A stretch of 64,000 nt of DNA from an uncultured Bacteroidales bacterium (GCA_944322585.1 CALUPB010000006.1:62001-126000), one strand, 5' to 3'. Counted from the stretch's first letter, positions 34,927 through 43,964 are shown. The notes: generated by a model not told the origin, from the sequence alone. Program-made: numbers and translations.

Positions 34927-36831
34927 TTATTTGTACAGATTCGGATTGCCGGCGGAATCGAGATATTCCGGAGAATCTACAGGCATCATGTACAGATGAC
35001 TGATATAGAAATTGTTCATAAGTTCCTGGGCCCACGGTCCGTATGTAAACGAACTGCTGTGGTTGTACCCCATTACATGGCCGAGTTCATGGAACATCAC
35101 TTCACATGCATACAGTGACGTGTAATGGTTGACCCAGCCTCCCTGCCATGCTCCGAAAGTGCTTCCGCCTCCAAGCCCCATCACAGAATTTCCCGTGTAC
35201 ACAAGCCCCACATTGACGGTCCTCTGCTGCCTCATCTGGCCCAGCACGGTCTCGACCGTCACTTTGTCGTCCACACCGCCGTTGCCATACAGCCTGTCCT
35301 GATTTTCCCGGAGAATCCGTTCATGTTCAGGCATGTCTATCATGTATGTGAAATTCAGGAAAAAAGCCACAGCCTCCCTGCAATGTACCGGTCTTATTCC
35401 CATCCAGTTGCCTTTCGGGCCTCCGTCAGGCAAGGTCGGATCCCCGCCGAACAGGTCGAACCTGATGTTCCATCCATGCCTGATATCCTTGAGTCTTGCC
35501 CAATACGGATCCCCGGACTCTATCCTGAATTCGATTTCCGAAAGCTGTGACGGTTCCAGAACAGGTATTTCAAGCAGTCTTCCGCTCTCGGTCCTGTAAT
35601 ATCCTCCCGATACGACGAGCGGCAGCTTTTCCTGGAAATCTGCAAACGCCGGTATCCTGTCGAAATAGGCGAGGTCGAAGAATTCGTCCCCCACAGACGG
35701 GATTCTTGCCTTCACAAGCACTCCTCCAACACTTCTCGGAGAATAGAACCTGACATTCAGCATACCGGTTCCATTCACAGAACACTGGAGAGGGGCAGCC
35801 GTATTGAAATTGCGTAAAGTCTTGTCGGTATATATGCTGTGATGCTCGTCATCCTGCAATATTGCCGGATGCCCTCCTTCGGCATAGGCCCTTTCCGTTA
35901 TGAACATCGTTCCCGTCTCATCTTCAGGATGGACCGCATCCGTTTCCACATACGATACGGTATTCGGCGAAAGGCTGCCGGAATCGAAGGAATATGACCT
36001 TCCGATACGGTTCCCCCGATAATCCCTTGTCATGATGTTTATGTTTCCTGAAACACCGGTTCCCGGCACGGTAGGCATGAACAGCATGGACATATGGTCA
36101 TCGATGTGCGCAGGAGTGTCAGGAGCCCTGCCCTCGCCGGAATAAAGTCCGTCCGCGCTGAAATCCGTATAGAACCGGATATCGTCAAGCTCTACTTCGG
36201 AATTCAGTACAGCCGTACGGACATACCTGTTCCGGTATTCTATGGAAATGTCCAGACGTCCCACAATCCTCTTCTGCATCACGACGTCAGGGATATCCGA
36301 GACAGGCACGAGCCCGGAAGGAGTCTCTTCGTAATACACCTTGAAAGGAGTGGACGAATAGAAATATTCACACTGCAGCGGCCCGACTGGATCGTCGGGG
36401 AAAGAAAGCCACACATCCGACACGTGACTGACAGGTCGGATTTCCGCACGGTCTTCTGTACTGTCGCCTCTTATTCCCAGTACCAGCAGAATGTATTCAC
36501 CTTCCTGAAGGCCTTCCATGTTGACCGCGGATGTTTTCCTGTCATAGACGGCTTTCCATCCTGAAGAGGCATTGCCGTCCTTATCGACCACCGCAAATTC
36601 CACTCTGTCATAATCTGCCGCACAACCGTTGTCCGAGACCGCCGCCGGATACCGGTGCACCCGCTTTCTTCCAGGATGAGAGGACGTTTCCTGAAAACCG
36701 CCGCATCTCAATCCGAATGATACGCCTCTCGGCAGCAACGGTTCAGGTCCGGCAGGAACCTCTTCCTTGACACAGGCGGCAAAAACAGCCATTGCTGTCA
36801 GCAGCACTATTACATTCTTTCTGATTCTCAT
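34927..36831 (-). CDS. Metzincin-type metalloprotease lipoprotein
   Basis: 634 residues, lipobox MAVFAAC. The first 300 residues are beta-rich with a Mfa2-like strand pattern (EGEYILLVLGIRG near 111). The C-terminal 200 residues contain MFHELGHVMGYNHSS near 593, the full HEXXHXXGXXH zinc motif of metzincins, with a possible Met-turn at LYMMPVD. Probably a surface or periplasmic protease. It is the first gene of the operon with the two fimbrillin-like lipoproteins and the phosphoesterase. Its start is preceded by AGGAGG five bases upstream, an unusually strong ribosome-binding site for this genome. Confidence 0.82.
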   Translation of the reverse strand: MRIRKNVIVLLTAMAVFAACVKEEVPAGPEPLLPRGVSFGLRCGGFQETSSHPGRKRVHRYPAAVSDNGCAADYDRVEFAVVDKDGNASSGWKAVYDRKTSAVNMEGLQEGEYILLVLGIRGDSTEDRAEIRPVSHVSDVWLSFPDDPVGPLQCEYFYSSTPFKVYYEETPSGLVPVSDIPDVVMQKRIVGRLDISIEYRNRYVRTAVLNSEVELDDIRFYTDFSADGLYSGEGRAPDTPAHIDDHMSMLFMPTVPGTGVSGNINIMTRDYRGNRIGRSYSFDSGSLSPNTVSYVETDAVHPEDETGTMFITERAYAEGGHPAILQDDEHHSIYTDKTLRNFNTAAPLQCSVNGTGMLNVRFYSPRSVGGVLVKARIPSVGDEFFDLAYFDRIPAFADFQEKLPLVVSGGYYRTESGRLLEIPVLEPSQLSEIEFRIESGDPYWARLKDIRHGWNIRFDLFGGDPTLPDGGPKGNWMGIRPVHCREAVAFFLNFTYMIDMPEHERILRENQDRLYGNGGVDDKVTVETVLGQMRQQRTVNVGLVYTGNSVMGLGGGSTFGAWQGGWVNHYTSLYACEVMFHELGHVMGYNHSSSFTYGPWAQELMNNFYISHLYMMPVDSPEYLDSAGNPNLYK

Positions 36832-36840
36832 ATTTACCTC

Positions 36841-37001
36841 CTATATTTGGCTGATGCCATATATACTGTTCACGCCTCGGCATAACAAATAAATTTGTTC
36901 TGCTCTCGGCTTCTGCGTATATTTGGCTGATGCCATATATACTGTTCACGCCTCGGCATAACAAATAAATTTGTTCTGCTCTCGGCTTCTGCGTATATTT
37001 G
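36841..37001 (+). repeat. Promoter-bearing repeat, two full units plus a partial one
   Basis: Units with CAAATAAATTTGTTCTGC start at 36886 and 36962, a 76-bp period, preceded by a left-truncated unit beginning TATATTTG at 36842. All three keep TATATTTG. The palindrome here is ACAAAT-AA-ATTTGT, versus GCAAAT-AA-ATTTGC in the 3481 array: both arms changed together. The orientation points towards the Crp-like gene. Confidence 0.95.
36970..37001 (+). promoter_or_regulatory. Repeat-borne promoter for the Crp-like gene
   Basis: TTTG 36970-36973, 20-nt spacer, TATATTTG 36994-37001. A second identical pair lies at 36894-36897 and 36918-36925. Confidence 0.72.
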
Positions 37002-37068
37002 TCCGGGCATTCATGCCGACGCTTTTCATTTACGGCCGCAAAATTACAGCGGCGGCAGACGTTAAACG

Positions 37069-37082
37069 GTAACATATGTTAC
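37069..37082. promoter_or_regulatory. Candidate operator palindrome GTAACATATGTTAC
   Basis: A perfect 14-bp palindrome in the leader of the Crp-like gene, flanked by CGG and CCG. It is about 60-75 nt after the predicted transcription start and 54 nt before the preferred start codon. Crp/Fnr proteins bind such dyads, so autorepression is a reasonable inference. Confidence 0.5.
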
Positions 37083-37135
37083 ACCGGCTGACAATTTTCA
37101 GAAAAACAGCTTTACAGACATATACAGACGGAAAT

Positions 37136-37747
37136 ATGCAGTGCGAAATTTTTGACATTCCGCTGTTCCGCGGAGGGAATGGCGGACTGATAGAAAAGGT
37201 TCTGGAGAATTCCCCGAGCCGCTATTCCACTTATGAAAAAGGCGATATCATCGCCATGCAGGGAACTCCATGCCGCTCTCTTTACGTCCTTTGCGAAGGA
37301 AGCGTATATGCAAGGATGATCAGCGAGGAAGGAAAGGAATTCACCCTTGACACACTTTCCGCACCTGAAGTACTCGCTTCCGCATTTGTCTTCAGCACGC
37401 AGGGTATATTTCCTGTGACCATTATCGCCAACAGCAGCTGCGGAATATGGATTCTTAACAGGGAAAGCATATTCAGGATAATACAGGAAGACAGCACTGT
37501 TCTGAGGAACTATCTTACCATCATATCGGATCACAGTATGTTCCTCAGCACAAGGCTCAACGAATTCGCTTTACAGACCCTTTCATCCCGGGTTACGAGC
37601 TATATCGAAAAAAACGGAGCCCTCCAGAATCTCCAGGAGGCAGCCTTCATTCTCGGGGTCGCAAGACCATCCCTCTCAAGGACAGTCGCACAGCTCGTCG
37701 GTCAGGGCATACTGAAAAAAGACGTGACAGGATACACAATCGCCTAA
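37136..37747 (+). CDS. Crp/Fnr-family transcription regulator
   Basis: 203 residues from the ATG at 37136. An upstream in-frame ATG at 37076 falls inside the 14-bp palindrome, so I prefer the later one. The cyclic-nucleotide-binding-like beta-barrel is visible (YEKGDIIAMQGTPCRSLYVL, near 33-52) and a C-terminal HTH (LQEAAFILGVARPSLSRTVAQL near 165-186). No Fnr-type cysteine cluster is seen. Ligand and targets unknown. Its last 4 nt overlap the tail of the convergent hydrolase gene. Confidence 0.88.
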   Translation: MQCEIFDIPLFRGGNGGLIEKVLENSPSRYSTYEKGDIIAMQGTPCRSLYVLCEGSVYARMISEEGKEFTLDTLSAPEVLASAFVFSTQGIFPVTIIANSSCGIWILNRESIFRIIQEDSTVLRNYLTIISDHSMFLSTRLNEFALQTLSSRVTSYIEKNGALQNLQEAAFILGVARPSLSRTVAQLVGQGILKKDVTGYTIA

Positions 37748-38490
37748 AAGACCGGTCTGTCTTTCCGGAGTACTGCAAGCAGAACGGAAACGATTTCCGG
37801 CACAAGCATTGACATGACATATTCCTCTTCCATGAAATGCGTTCCGGGATAGGTCGTCCAGGTCCCTTCCCCGAAATGACGCTTCCAGGTCCTGATACTC
37901 ACCACACCGCTTCTGCGGTAATGGTCGTGCTCTCCGAAAAATGCGAAACAGTAATCGCATGCGGATTCCGGAACGGAGCCGCTCTGCCGGCAGGTGTCCC
38001 CGACCCGGCCGGCAACGGACCGTCCTGCCACGGAAAGCCGCTGACCGCTTAAAGCGGCCTTACGGTGGGCAATATACGGATACAGGTTCCTGAAAGTAAA
38101 ATGAAGAGGCTGCCTGTCCCCTGGTCTCGGTCTGTAGATCCAGTCCAACAGCCATGTGACTCCGGGAACAAGTGTCAGAAAAGACAGGTACCCGAGATAT
38201 ATCGGGGCATTAAGGGACGGAGAGACAAAAAGACGGGGTACTCCCCTGATCCTTAAAGCCTGCAGGGAGCCGAGCGACTCTCCGATGACAAGGGCGGGAC
38301 GCAGTTCCTCCACCCAGGCCATAATCTGCATGTGTCCTGTTTCCGGCTCGAAATCATATGTACGCACCACCACATTCACTTCCTCTGCGGGGAAACTTTC
38401 CGGAAGCGCGGCTCCGATGCGCTCCTTCAATATTGAAGGTATCCGGCTGTCCCCGCCTCCGCCCATACCATGTATATATAGAATATTCAC
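37744..38490 (-). CDS. Alpha/beta hydrolase-like protein
   Basis: About 248 residues from a GTG at 38490, giving (M)NILYIHGMGGGG. Earlier in-frame positions have no ATG, and the predicted promoter box at 38584-38591 rules out the upstream TTG. IHGMGGGG is an oxyanion-loop motif and VIGESLGSLQAL near 95 is the GXSXG nucleophile elbow. A late Asp/His pair is plausible in FGEHDHYRRSG and YPGTHFMEEE. Substrate unknown; it resembles YqiA-like esterases. Confidence 0.72.
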   Translation of the reverse strand: MNILYIHGMGGGGDSRIPSILKERIGAALPESFPAEEVNVVVRTYDFEPETGHMQIMAWVEELRPALVIGESLGSLQALRIRGVPRLFVSPSLNAPIYLGYLSFLTLVPGVTWLLDWIYRPRPGDRQPLHFTFRNLYPYIAHRKAALSGQRLSVAGRSVAGRVGDTCRQSGSVPESACDYCFAFFGEHDHYRRSGVVSIRTWKRHFGEGTWTTYPGTHFMEEEYVMSMLVPEIVSVLLAVLRKDRPVF

Positions 38491-38583
38491 GACTTCTGAC
38501 ACAACTGCTGGATTTATAGGTTCGTAATTGACTCCGGCCGCTACCGTTCCTGCGAACGCATCATTGCCGGTTCTGCACGACGG

Positions 38584-38591
38584 CAAATTTA
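38584..38591 (-). promoter_or_regulatory. -7 box for the alpha/beta hydrolase gene
   Basis: TAAATTTG on the minus strand; divergent from the box at 38636. Confidence 0.5.
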
Positions 38592-38635
38592 GAAAGTGTT
38601 TTTATAAACCGGAACGCTTTCTGACAAAATTTTTC

Positions 38636-38643
38636 TATCTTTG
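38636..38643 (+). promoter_or_regulatory. -7 box for the C1 peptidase-pssA pair
   Basis: TATCTTTG, 58 nt before the ATG at 38702. Confidence 0.6.
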
Positions 38644-38701
38644 CATGTTTGTGCATCCCTGACAAGGGACGAATGTATTTTGAATAATTAATCAAGGTAT
38701 A

Positions 38702-39889
38702 ATGAAAAAAATCTTTTTGGCAGCAGTCCTCGCCATGACAGCGACCTGCATCTTTGCCCAGGAAAATTCCGAGGCTCCGAAGAAACCCACTGACTATGAA
38801 TTCACTGTAATCAAGGAAGCTCCGATCACAAGCATCAAGGACCAGTACCGTTCCGGAACATGCTGGTGTTTTTCTGCACTGTCTTTCGTGGAATCGGAAA
38901 TCCTCCGGACCAAGGGAGATACTCTTGACCTTTCCGAAATGTTCGTCGTAGGCAAGTCATATCATGACAGGGCCGTAAAATATGTAAGGGTAGACGGGGC
39001 ACTCGGTTTCAGCGCTGGCAGTTCTTTCGGCGATGTCTTCCACGTGATATCCGACTATGGCATTGTGCCTCAATCGGCAATGCACGGAATGAACTATGGC
39101 ACCGAGAAACCCGAGCAGTCCGAACTCGATGCCGTGCTTCTCGCATATGTAGAGGCAATAGCGAAAAATCCGAACAGGAAACTTACTCCGGCCTGGATCA
39201 AGGGATACGACGGTATCATCTCCGCTTATCTCGGTGAATACCCGGAGACATTCGAATACAACGGAACGGAATACACACCGGAATCATTCAGGGACTATCT
39301 CGGCATCGACACAGCCGACTATATCAACCTCACTTCATTCACCCACCATCCTTTCTACACGTCCTTCCCTATTGAAGTCCGTGACAACTGGCGCTGGGAC
39401 AGTGCATACAACCTTCCGCTCGATGAACTTATGGAAGTAATGTACAATGCAATAGACAAAGGTTACACGATAGCATGGGGCTCGGATGTCAGTGAAAGAG
39501 GCTTTACCGGCAGCGGCATCGCAACCGTGCCGGATGTGGACATCAAGCCGGGTGCCGGTTCCGATCAGGAGCGCTGGGTAGGCAAGGATGCATCAGATGA
39601 AGAAAATACCGGAGAAAGCGCTGAAGAGAAAAAGATCACACAGGAACTGCGCCAGACCGAGTTCGACAACAAGCTTACCACAGACGACCACGGAATGCAT
39701 ATCTACGGGCTCGCTCAGGACCAGAACGGCAACAAATTCTTCATGGTGAAGAATTCCTGGGGAGATGCAGGAAAGTATCAGGGCATATGGTATGTATCGG
39801 ATGCCTTCGTAAGATACAAGACTCTCAATATCGTAGTACACAAGGACGCTCTTCCTAAGGACATAAAGAAAAAACTCGGGATAAAGTAG
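38702..39889 (+). CDS. Exported C1-family cysteine peptidase (bleomycin hydrolase-like)
   Basis: 395 residues with a signal peptide (KKIFLAAVLAMTATCIFAQ). The papain-fold catalytic Cys54 lies in QYRSGTCWCFSAL with Gln48 as oxyanion residue. The His is in TDDHGMHIYG near 335 and the Asn in MVKNSWGDAG near 355. This is the PepC/bleomycin hydrolase branch used in Bacteroidetes as periplasmic aminopeptidases. An acidic insert (DEENTGESAEEKK) precedes the His. Its TAG overlaps the GTG of the longer pssA start by one base. Confidence 0.92.
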   Translation: MKKIFLAAVLAMTATCIFAQENSEAPKKPTDYEFTVIKEAPITSIKDQYRSGTCWCFSALSFVESEILRTKGDTLDLSEMFVVGKSYHDRAVKYVRVDGALGFSAGSSFGDVFHVISDYGIVPQSAMHGMNYGTEKPEQSELDAVLLAYVEAIAKNPNRKLTPAWIKGYDGIISAYLGEYPETFEYNGTEYTPESFRDYLGIDTADYINLTSFTHHPFYTSFPIEVRDNWRWDSAYNLPLDELMEVMYNAIDKGYTIAWGSDVSERGFTGSGIATVPDVDIKPGAGSDQERWVGKDASDEENTGESAEEKKITQELRQTEFDNKLTTDDHGMHIYGLAQDQNGNKFFMVKNSWGDAGKYQGIWYVSDAFVRYKTLNIVVHKDALPKDIKKKLGIK

Positions 39890-39903
39890 TGCCGGAGAAT
39901 GTC

Positions 39904-40647
39904 ATGAAAGGTATTACCGGACATATTCCCAATACAATCACATCCATGAACCTCCTTTGCGGAGCCATGGGTGTGATTTGTGCTTTTGACGGGCGGCTGG
40001 AAGCTTCTTTCTGCTTCATGATAGCGGCAGCCGTTTTCGATTTCTGCGACGGTCTTGCAGCAAGGGCGCTCAACGCCTATTCAGACATAGGCAAAGAGTT
40101 GGATTCGCTGTCGGACATGGTCAGTTTCGGTCTTCTGCCGGCAATTATGCTCAACAGGCTGATGATAGCCGGGGGAAATGAAAGCGCATGGTGCTATATT
40201 CCTCTTGTCATTGCGGTATTTTCCGCGTTGAGACTTGCCAGATTCAATATCGATGAGGAACAGAAGGACAATTTTATCGGCCTTGCGACCCCTGCCTGTG
40301 CAATGCTCTGCGGAGCGCTCGCCCACTACGTATCCTGTACTCCGGACAGTTTCCTTGCCCCCTGGACAGGGACAAGACTTTTCATACCGGTGATGTCGCT
40401 CCTGCTTTCTATTCTGATGGTCAGCAGGATACCGATGTTCTCTCTCAAATTCAAGCCAGGCCAGAAAGACAGTCCTGTCTATAAGATGCGTGTCGGTTTC
40501 ATAGGTTTCTGCGTTGCAGTCACCATTGCCATATTCCTATTAAGGCTCCGGTTCTCGATGATTTTCATAGTCGCCGTTATCGGCTATATCGTCATGAACC
40601 TTTCCGCTTTCCTGACCTCCCATAAAAAGACTTCCCGTCCATCATAA
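39904..40647 (+). CDS. pssA: CDP-diacylglycerol-serine O-phosphatidyltransferase
   Basis: 247 residues from the ATG at 39904 (a GTG at 39889 would add five). CDP-alcohol phosphatidyltransferase motif DG-X2-AR-X8-G-X3-D-X3-D is complete in FCDGLAARALN...SDIGKELDSLSD. About seven membrane segments. It makes phosphatidylserine, precursor of phosphatidylethanolamine, in the inner membrane. Co-transcribed with the C1 peptidase; a strong terminator lies 60 nt downstream. Confidence 0.93.
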   Translation: MKGITGHIPNTITSMNLLCGAMGVICAFDGRLEASFCFMIAAAVFDFCDGLAARALNAYSDIGKELDSLSDMVSFGLLPAIMLNRLMIAGGNESAWCYIPLVIAVFSALRLARFNIDEEQKDNFIGLATPACAMLCGALAHYVSCTPDSFLAPWTGTRLFIPVMSLLLSILMVSRIPMFSLKFKPGQKDSPVYKMRVGFIGFCVAVTIAIFLLRLRFSMIFIVAVIGYIVMNLSAFLTSHKKTSRPS

Positions 40648-40896
40648 TCCCGTTCAAAGGAAAAGAGGTTGACCCGGGGGGGGATTTCAAAGCTTGCAAA
40701 GATGAGAAAAGGGGGTGACTCAAAAGTGAAAGTCATCCCCTTTTTCCTTGTTTTTCCGTGAAGTCAACCTCAGTTCCTCTTTTGAATATTCGATTCTCAG
40801 AGAGTTATCAACCCTTTTGGCTTCTTTTTCGAAGCAAGGGTAACGAAGAAAGTACCCTTTCGGGTCGGTCTCTAACCGATAAGATATTGCAGGGAA
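40648..40896. other. Intergenic region with nested inverted repeats between pssA and rubrerythrin
   Basis: No gene seen. GAGGTTGAC (40665-40673) and GTCAACCTC (40763-40771) form an outer inverted repeat around a G8 run and a strong terminator. Towards the minus-strand rubrerythrin gene there are further small hairpins (AAGGGTA/TACCCTT, GCTTC/GAAGC). It may be the remnant of a small mobile palindromic element, or simply stacked terminators. Confidence 0.5.
40707..40745 (+). terminator. Rho-independent terminator of pssA
   Basis: GGGGGTGACT (40711-40720) pairs with AGTCATCCCC (40731-40740), extended by AAAA/TTTT, 14 pairs in all, followed by a T run. Confidence 0.8.
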
Positions 40897-41439
40897 TCAA
40901 TAGTTTGTTGCATGTATCTTGAAGTATGCCTTAGGATGCTTGCATACCGGGCACATTTCCGGAGCTTTCTTTCCGATGACGATATGTCCGCAGTTGCTGC
41001 ACTCCCAGATGACATCATTGTCCTTTGAGAACACAAGGTCACCCTCCACGTTTGCAAGAAGCTTGCGGTAACGCTCTTCATGCATCTTTTCAATGGCAGC
41101 CACCTTCTCGAAAAGCACTGCTATGCTTTCGAAACCTTCCTCACGCGCTGTTTTGGCAAAACCGGCATACATGTCAGTCCACTCATAATTCTCGCCCTGG
41201 GCGGCATCAAGAAGATTCTCCGCCGTAGAAGGGATTTCGCCGCCTTTCAGCAGTTTGAACCATATCTTTGCATGCTCCTTCTCGTTGTTCGCAGTCTCCT
41301 CGAAAAGCTGGGCAATCTGCACATATCCGTCTTTCTTGGCTTTTGAAGCATAATAGGTGTATTTGTTTCTGGCCTGTGATTCTCCGGCGAACGCTGTCCA
41401 CAGGTTCGCTTCGGTCTGTGATCCTTTCAATTCTTTCAT
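40897..41439 (-). CDS. rbr: Rubrerythrin
   Basis: 180 residues. The N-terminal ferritin-like diiron domain ([11 protein letters not shown] near 17, [13 protein letters not shown] near 48, [14 protein letters not shown] near 110) is followed by a C-terminal rubredoxin domain with CSNCGH near 147 and [11 protein letters not shown] near 163. It reduces hydrogen peroxide in anaerobes using reduced rubredoxin or NADH-linked donors. Transcribed alone from a box at 41482-41489. Confidence 0.96.
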   Translation of the reverse strand: MKELKGSQTEANLWTAFAGESQARNKYTYYASKAKKDGYVQIAQLFEETANNEKEHAKIWFKLLKGGEIPSTAENLLDAAQGENYEWTDMYAGFAKTAREEGFESIAVLFEKVAAIEKMHEERYRKLLANVEGDLVFSKDNDVIWECSNCGHIVIGKKAPEMCPVCKHPKAYFKIHATNY

Positions 41440-41481
41440 TGTCTCTTAATTTAGAATTATTAAAATTTAAAATCCCTTCTG

Positions 41482-41489
41482 CAAAGGTA
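41482..41489 (-). promoter_or_regulatory. -7 box for rubrerythrin
   Basis: TACCTTTG on the minus strand, 42 nt before the start, with an ATTG about 19 nt upstream as a weak -33. Confidence 0.6.
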
Positions 41490-41534
41490 GGCAAATTAAT
41501 TCTAATTACAATCTTTACACAGGGATTTTTTTAC

Positions 41535-41561
41535 AAAAAAAGAGCTGCCAGCAGGCAGCTC
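41535..41561 (-). terminator. Terminator of gapA
   Basis: On the minus strand GAGCTGCC and GGCAGCTC form an 8-bp stem with a 4-nt loop, followed by seven T. Confidence 0.85.
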
Positions 41562-41585
41562 CATATTCAGTCCGGATCTCCGGAA

Positions 41586-42614
<1,029 letters not shown>

Positions 42615-42653
42615 TCATTTTCAAATCCGCGCCCCTCCCATGCAAAAACGGTG

Positions 42654-42661
42654 CAAAAATA
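42654..42661 (-). promoter_or_regulatory. -7 box for gapA
   Basis: TATTTTTG on the minus strand, 69 nt before the start codon. Confidence 0.55.
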
Positions 42662-42775
42662 AGAAAAATAATGAAATTTCATATCTTTTGTCATAATTTT
42701 ACTGACACATTGGCACAAGCCAGGCTTCACGATGCCATTTTGACCGGATACCGGAGCGAGGCGCGATTTTTTATG

Positions 42776-42783
42776 TAATTTTG
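42776..42783 (+). promoter_or_regulatory. -7 box for surE
   Basis: TAATTTTG ending 18 nt before the ATG at 42802. A possible earlier start at 42781 lies inside this box and can be excluded. Confidence 0.6.
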
Positions 42784-42801
42784 CGGACAAATTGTATTAT
42801 C

Positions 42802-43767
42802 ATGAATATTCTTGTGACTAACGATGACGGATATCAGGCTAAAGGTATCCGTGTCCTTGCGGAAATGATGAGGCGGTACGGCGACGTATATGTAGTGGCC
42901 CCAAAGACGCACCAGTCGGGGATGTCAATGGCTGTCTCACTGGGGTTCAAGGCTATAAGGTATAAAGAGATCATGTCCGAGCCGGGCATTTGCATTCATG
43001 AAGGAGAGAAGGACACCTTCCGTCAGGAAGGGAAGGTGCAGGACAGGGAATCGGACGGCTGCACCGCAAAAGGGAGCCTGACCGTAGCCTATCTCGACGC
43101 CACACCTGCAAGCTGTGTGAAATATGCACTCGACAGCGACGTCTCCGGATGGCCGGTCCCCGATGTCGTAGTATCAGGCATCAACCACGGTTCCAATGCC
43201 GCTTCCGCATCATGCTATTCAGGGACACTCGGAGCGGCACAGGAGGCTGCCCTGTGCGGGATACCAGCAATAGGAGTATCTCTTGACACCCTCAATCCTG
43301 AAGCCGATTTCTCCGCTGTGGAAAAATATTTTCCCGGAATATTCAGGAAACTGACAGACAACATCCGGCCGGACTCCTCCGGCGGAAAAGGAACGGGTGC
43401 GGGTTATGGCATATATTATAATGTGAATTTCCCCGACATGCCTGTAGAGAAAATACGCGGCATACGGATCGGACATCAGGGGAAAGGGCACTGGATAAAG
43501 GAATTCACAGACTGGAATCCGTCATTCTACAGCAGGCACGGCATCACTCCGGAAATGCTCGGACAGGAATCCTCTCCCGTGTGCGGGGAAGGTGAAAAAC
43601 TTTACATGATGGTAGGGACATTCGTGGATGATCCCCGCAATGATTCCCGGGCCGACCACCATCTGATGCAGGACGGCTACATATCAATTGTAGCGCACAA
43701 TATCGACACTACAGACTACACCGAAACGGCAAGGCTCGGCAGCCTCGGTTTCGACACCGACTTCTGA
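42802..43767 (+). CDS. surE: 5'/3'-nucleotidase SurE
   Basis: 321 residues starting MNILVTNDDGY, with the metal-binding Asp pair at 8-9. VVAPKTHQSGMSMAVS near 38 and VVSGINHGSNAA near 122 are the other active-site loops. It dephosphorylates nucleoside monophosphates. Two hydrophilic inserts stand out: about residues 66-90 (EGEKDTFRQEG...) and a Gly/Ser-rich stretch near 200. The usual family length is about 250. It is followed by the CTTTCGC hairpin repeat, then the leader of lpxB. Confidence 0.92.
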   Translation: MNILVTNDDGYQAKGIRVLAEMMRRYGDVYVVAPKTHQSGMSMAVSLGFKAIRYKEIMSEPGICIHEGEKDTFRQEGKVQDRESDGCTAKGSLTVAYLDATPASCVKYALDSDVSGWPVPDVVVSGINHGSNAASASCYSGTLGAAQEAALCGIPAIGVSLDTLNPEADFSAVEKYFPGIFRKLTDNIRPDSSGGKGTGAGYGIYYNVNFPDMPVEKIRGIRIGHQGKGHWIKEFTDWNPSFYSRHGITPEMLGQESSPVCGEGEKLYMMVGTFVDDPRNDSRADHHLMQDGYISIVAHNIDTTDYTETARLGSLGFDTDF

Positions 43768-43783
43768 CATCAATATGACTTGA

Positions 43784-43801
43784 CTTTCGCAAATGCGAAA
43801 G
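43784..43801. repeat. Hairpin repeat CTTTCGC-AAAT-GCGAAAG, copy 2
   Basis: Begins 16 nt after the surE stop, followed by ACCTT as in the copy after the nitroreductase gene. The stem extends to 8 bp here (CTTTCGCA/TGCGAAAG). Confidence 0.6.
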
Positions 43802-43865
43802 ACCTTATATTGGAGACCGACAGGTCGACAGCAAGTCCCCTCTCCGAGAGAGGGGGTTTGGGGGA

Positions 43866-43960
43866 GAGGTAACGTGGACAGAGACTGTGCGGCGGGAAAA
43901 AGTTTCGCAAGCCGCACAAAGCCACGGATACCAATACAATTACGGACTTGCGAAACTTGA
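43866..43960 (+). promoter_or_regulatory. Structured leader repeat, copy A (before lpxB)
   Basis: About 95 nt ending 4 nt before the lpxB ATG. Possible pairings: CGTGG (43873-43877) with CCACG (43922-43926); GTGCGGC (43887-43893) with GCCGCAC (43911-43917); and AAGTTTCGCAAG (43900-43911) with CTTGCGAAACTT (43947-43958). The third pair links the hairpin loop to the sequence beside the start codon. A C-rich hairpin (CCCCTCTC-CGA-GAGAGGGG) lies just upstream near 43837. Copy B precedes the RlmI-like gene. Confidence 0.6.
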
Positions 43961-43964
43961 GAAT

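Noticed and set aside
43887-43964. A longer LpxB starting upstream at 43887
   Set aside because: The added residues are translated from the structured repeat and precede the conserved MKYYIIAGEASGD start.
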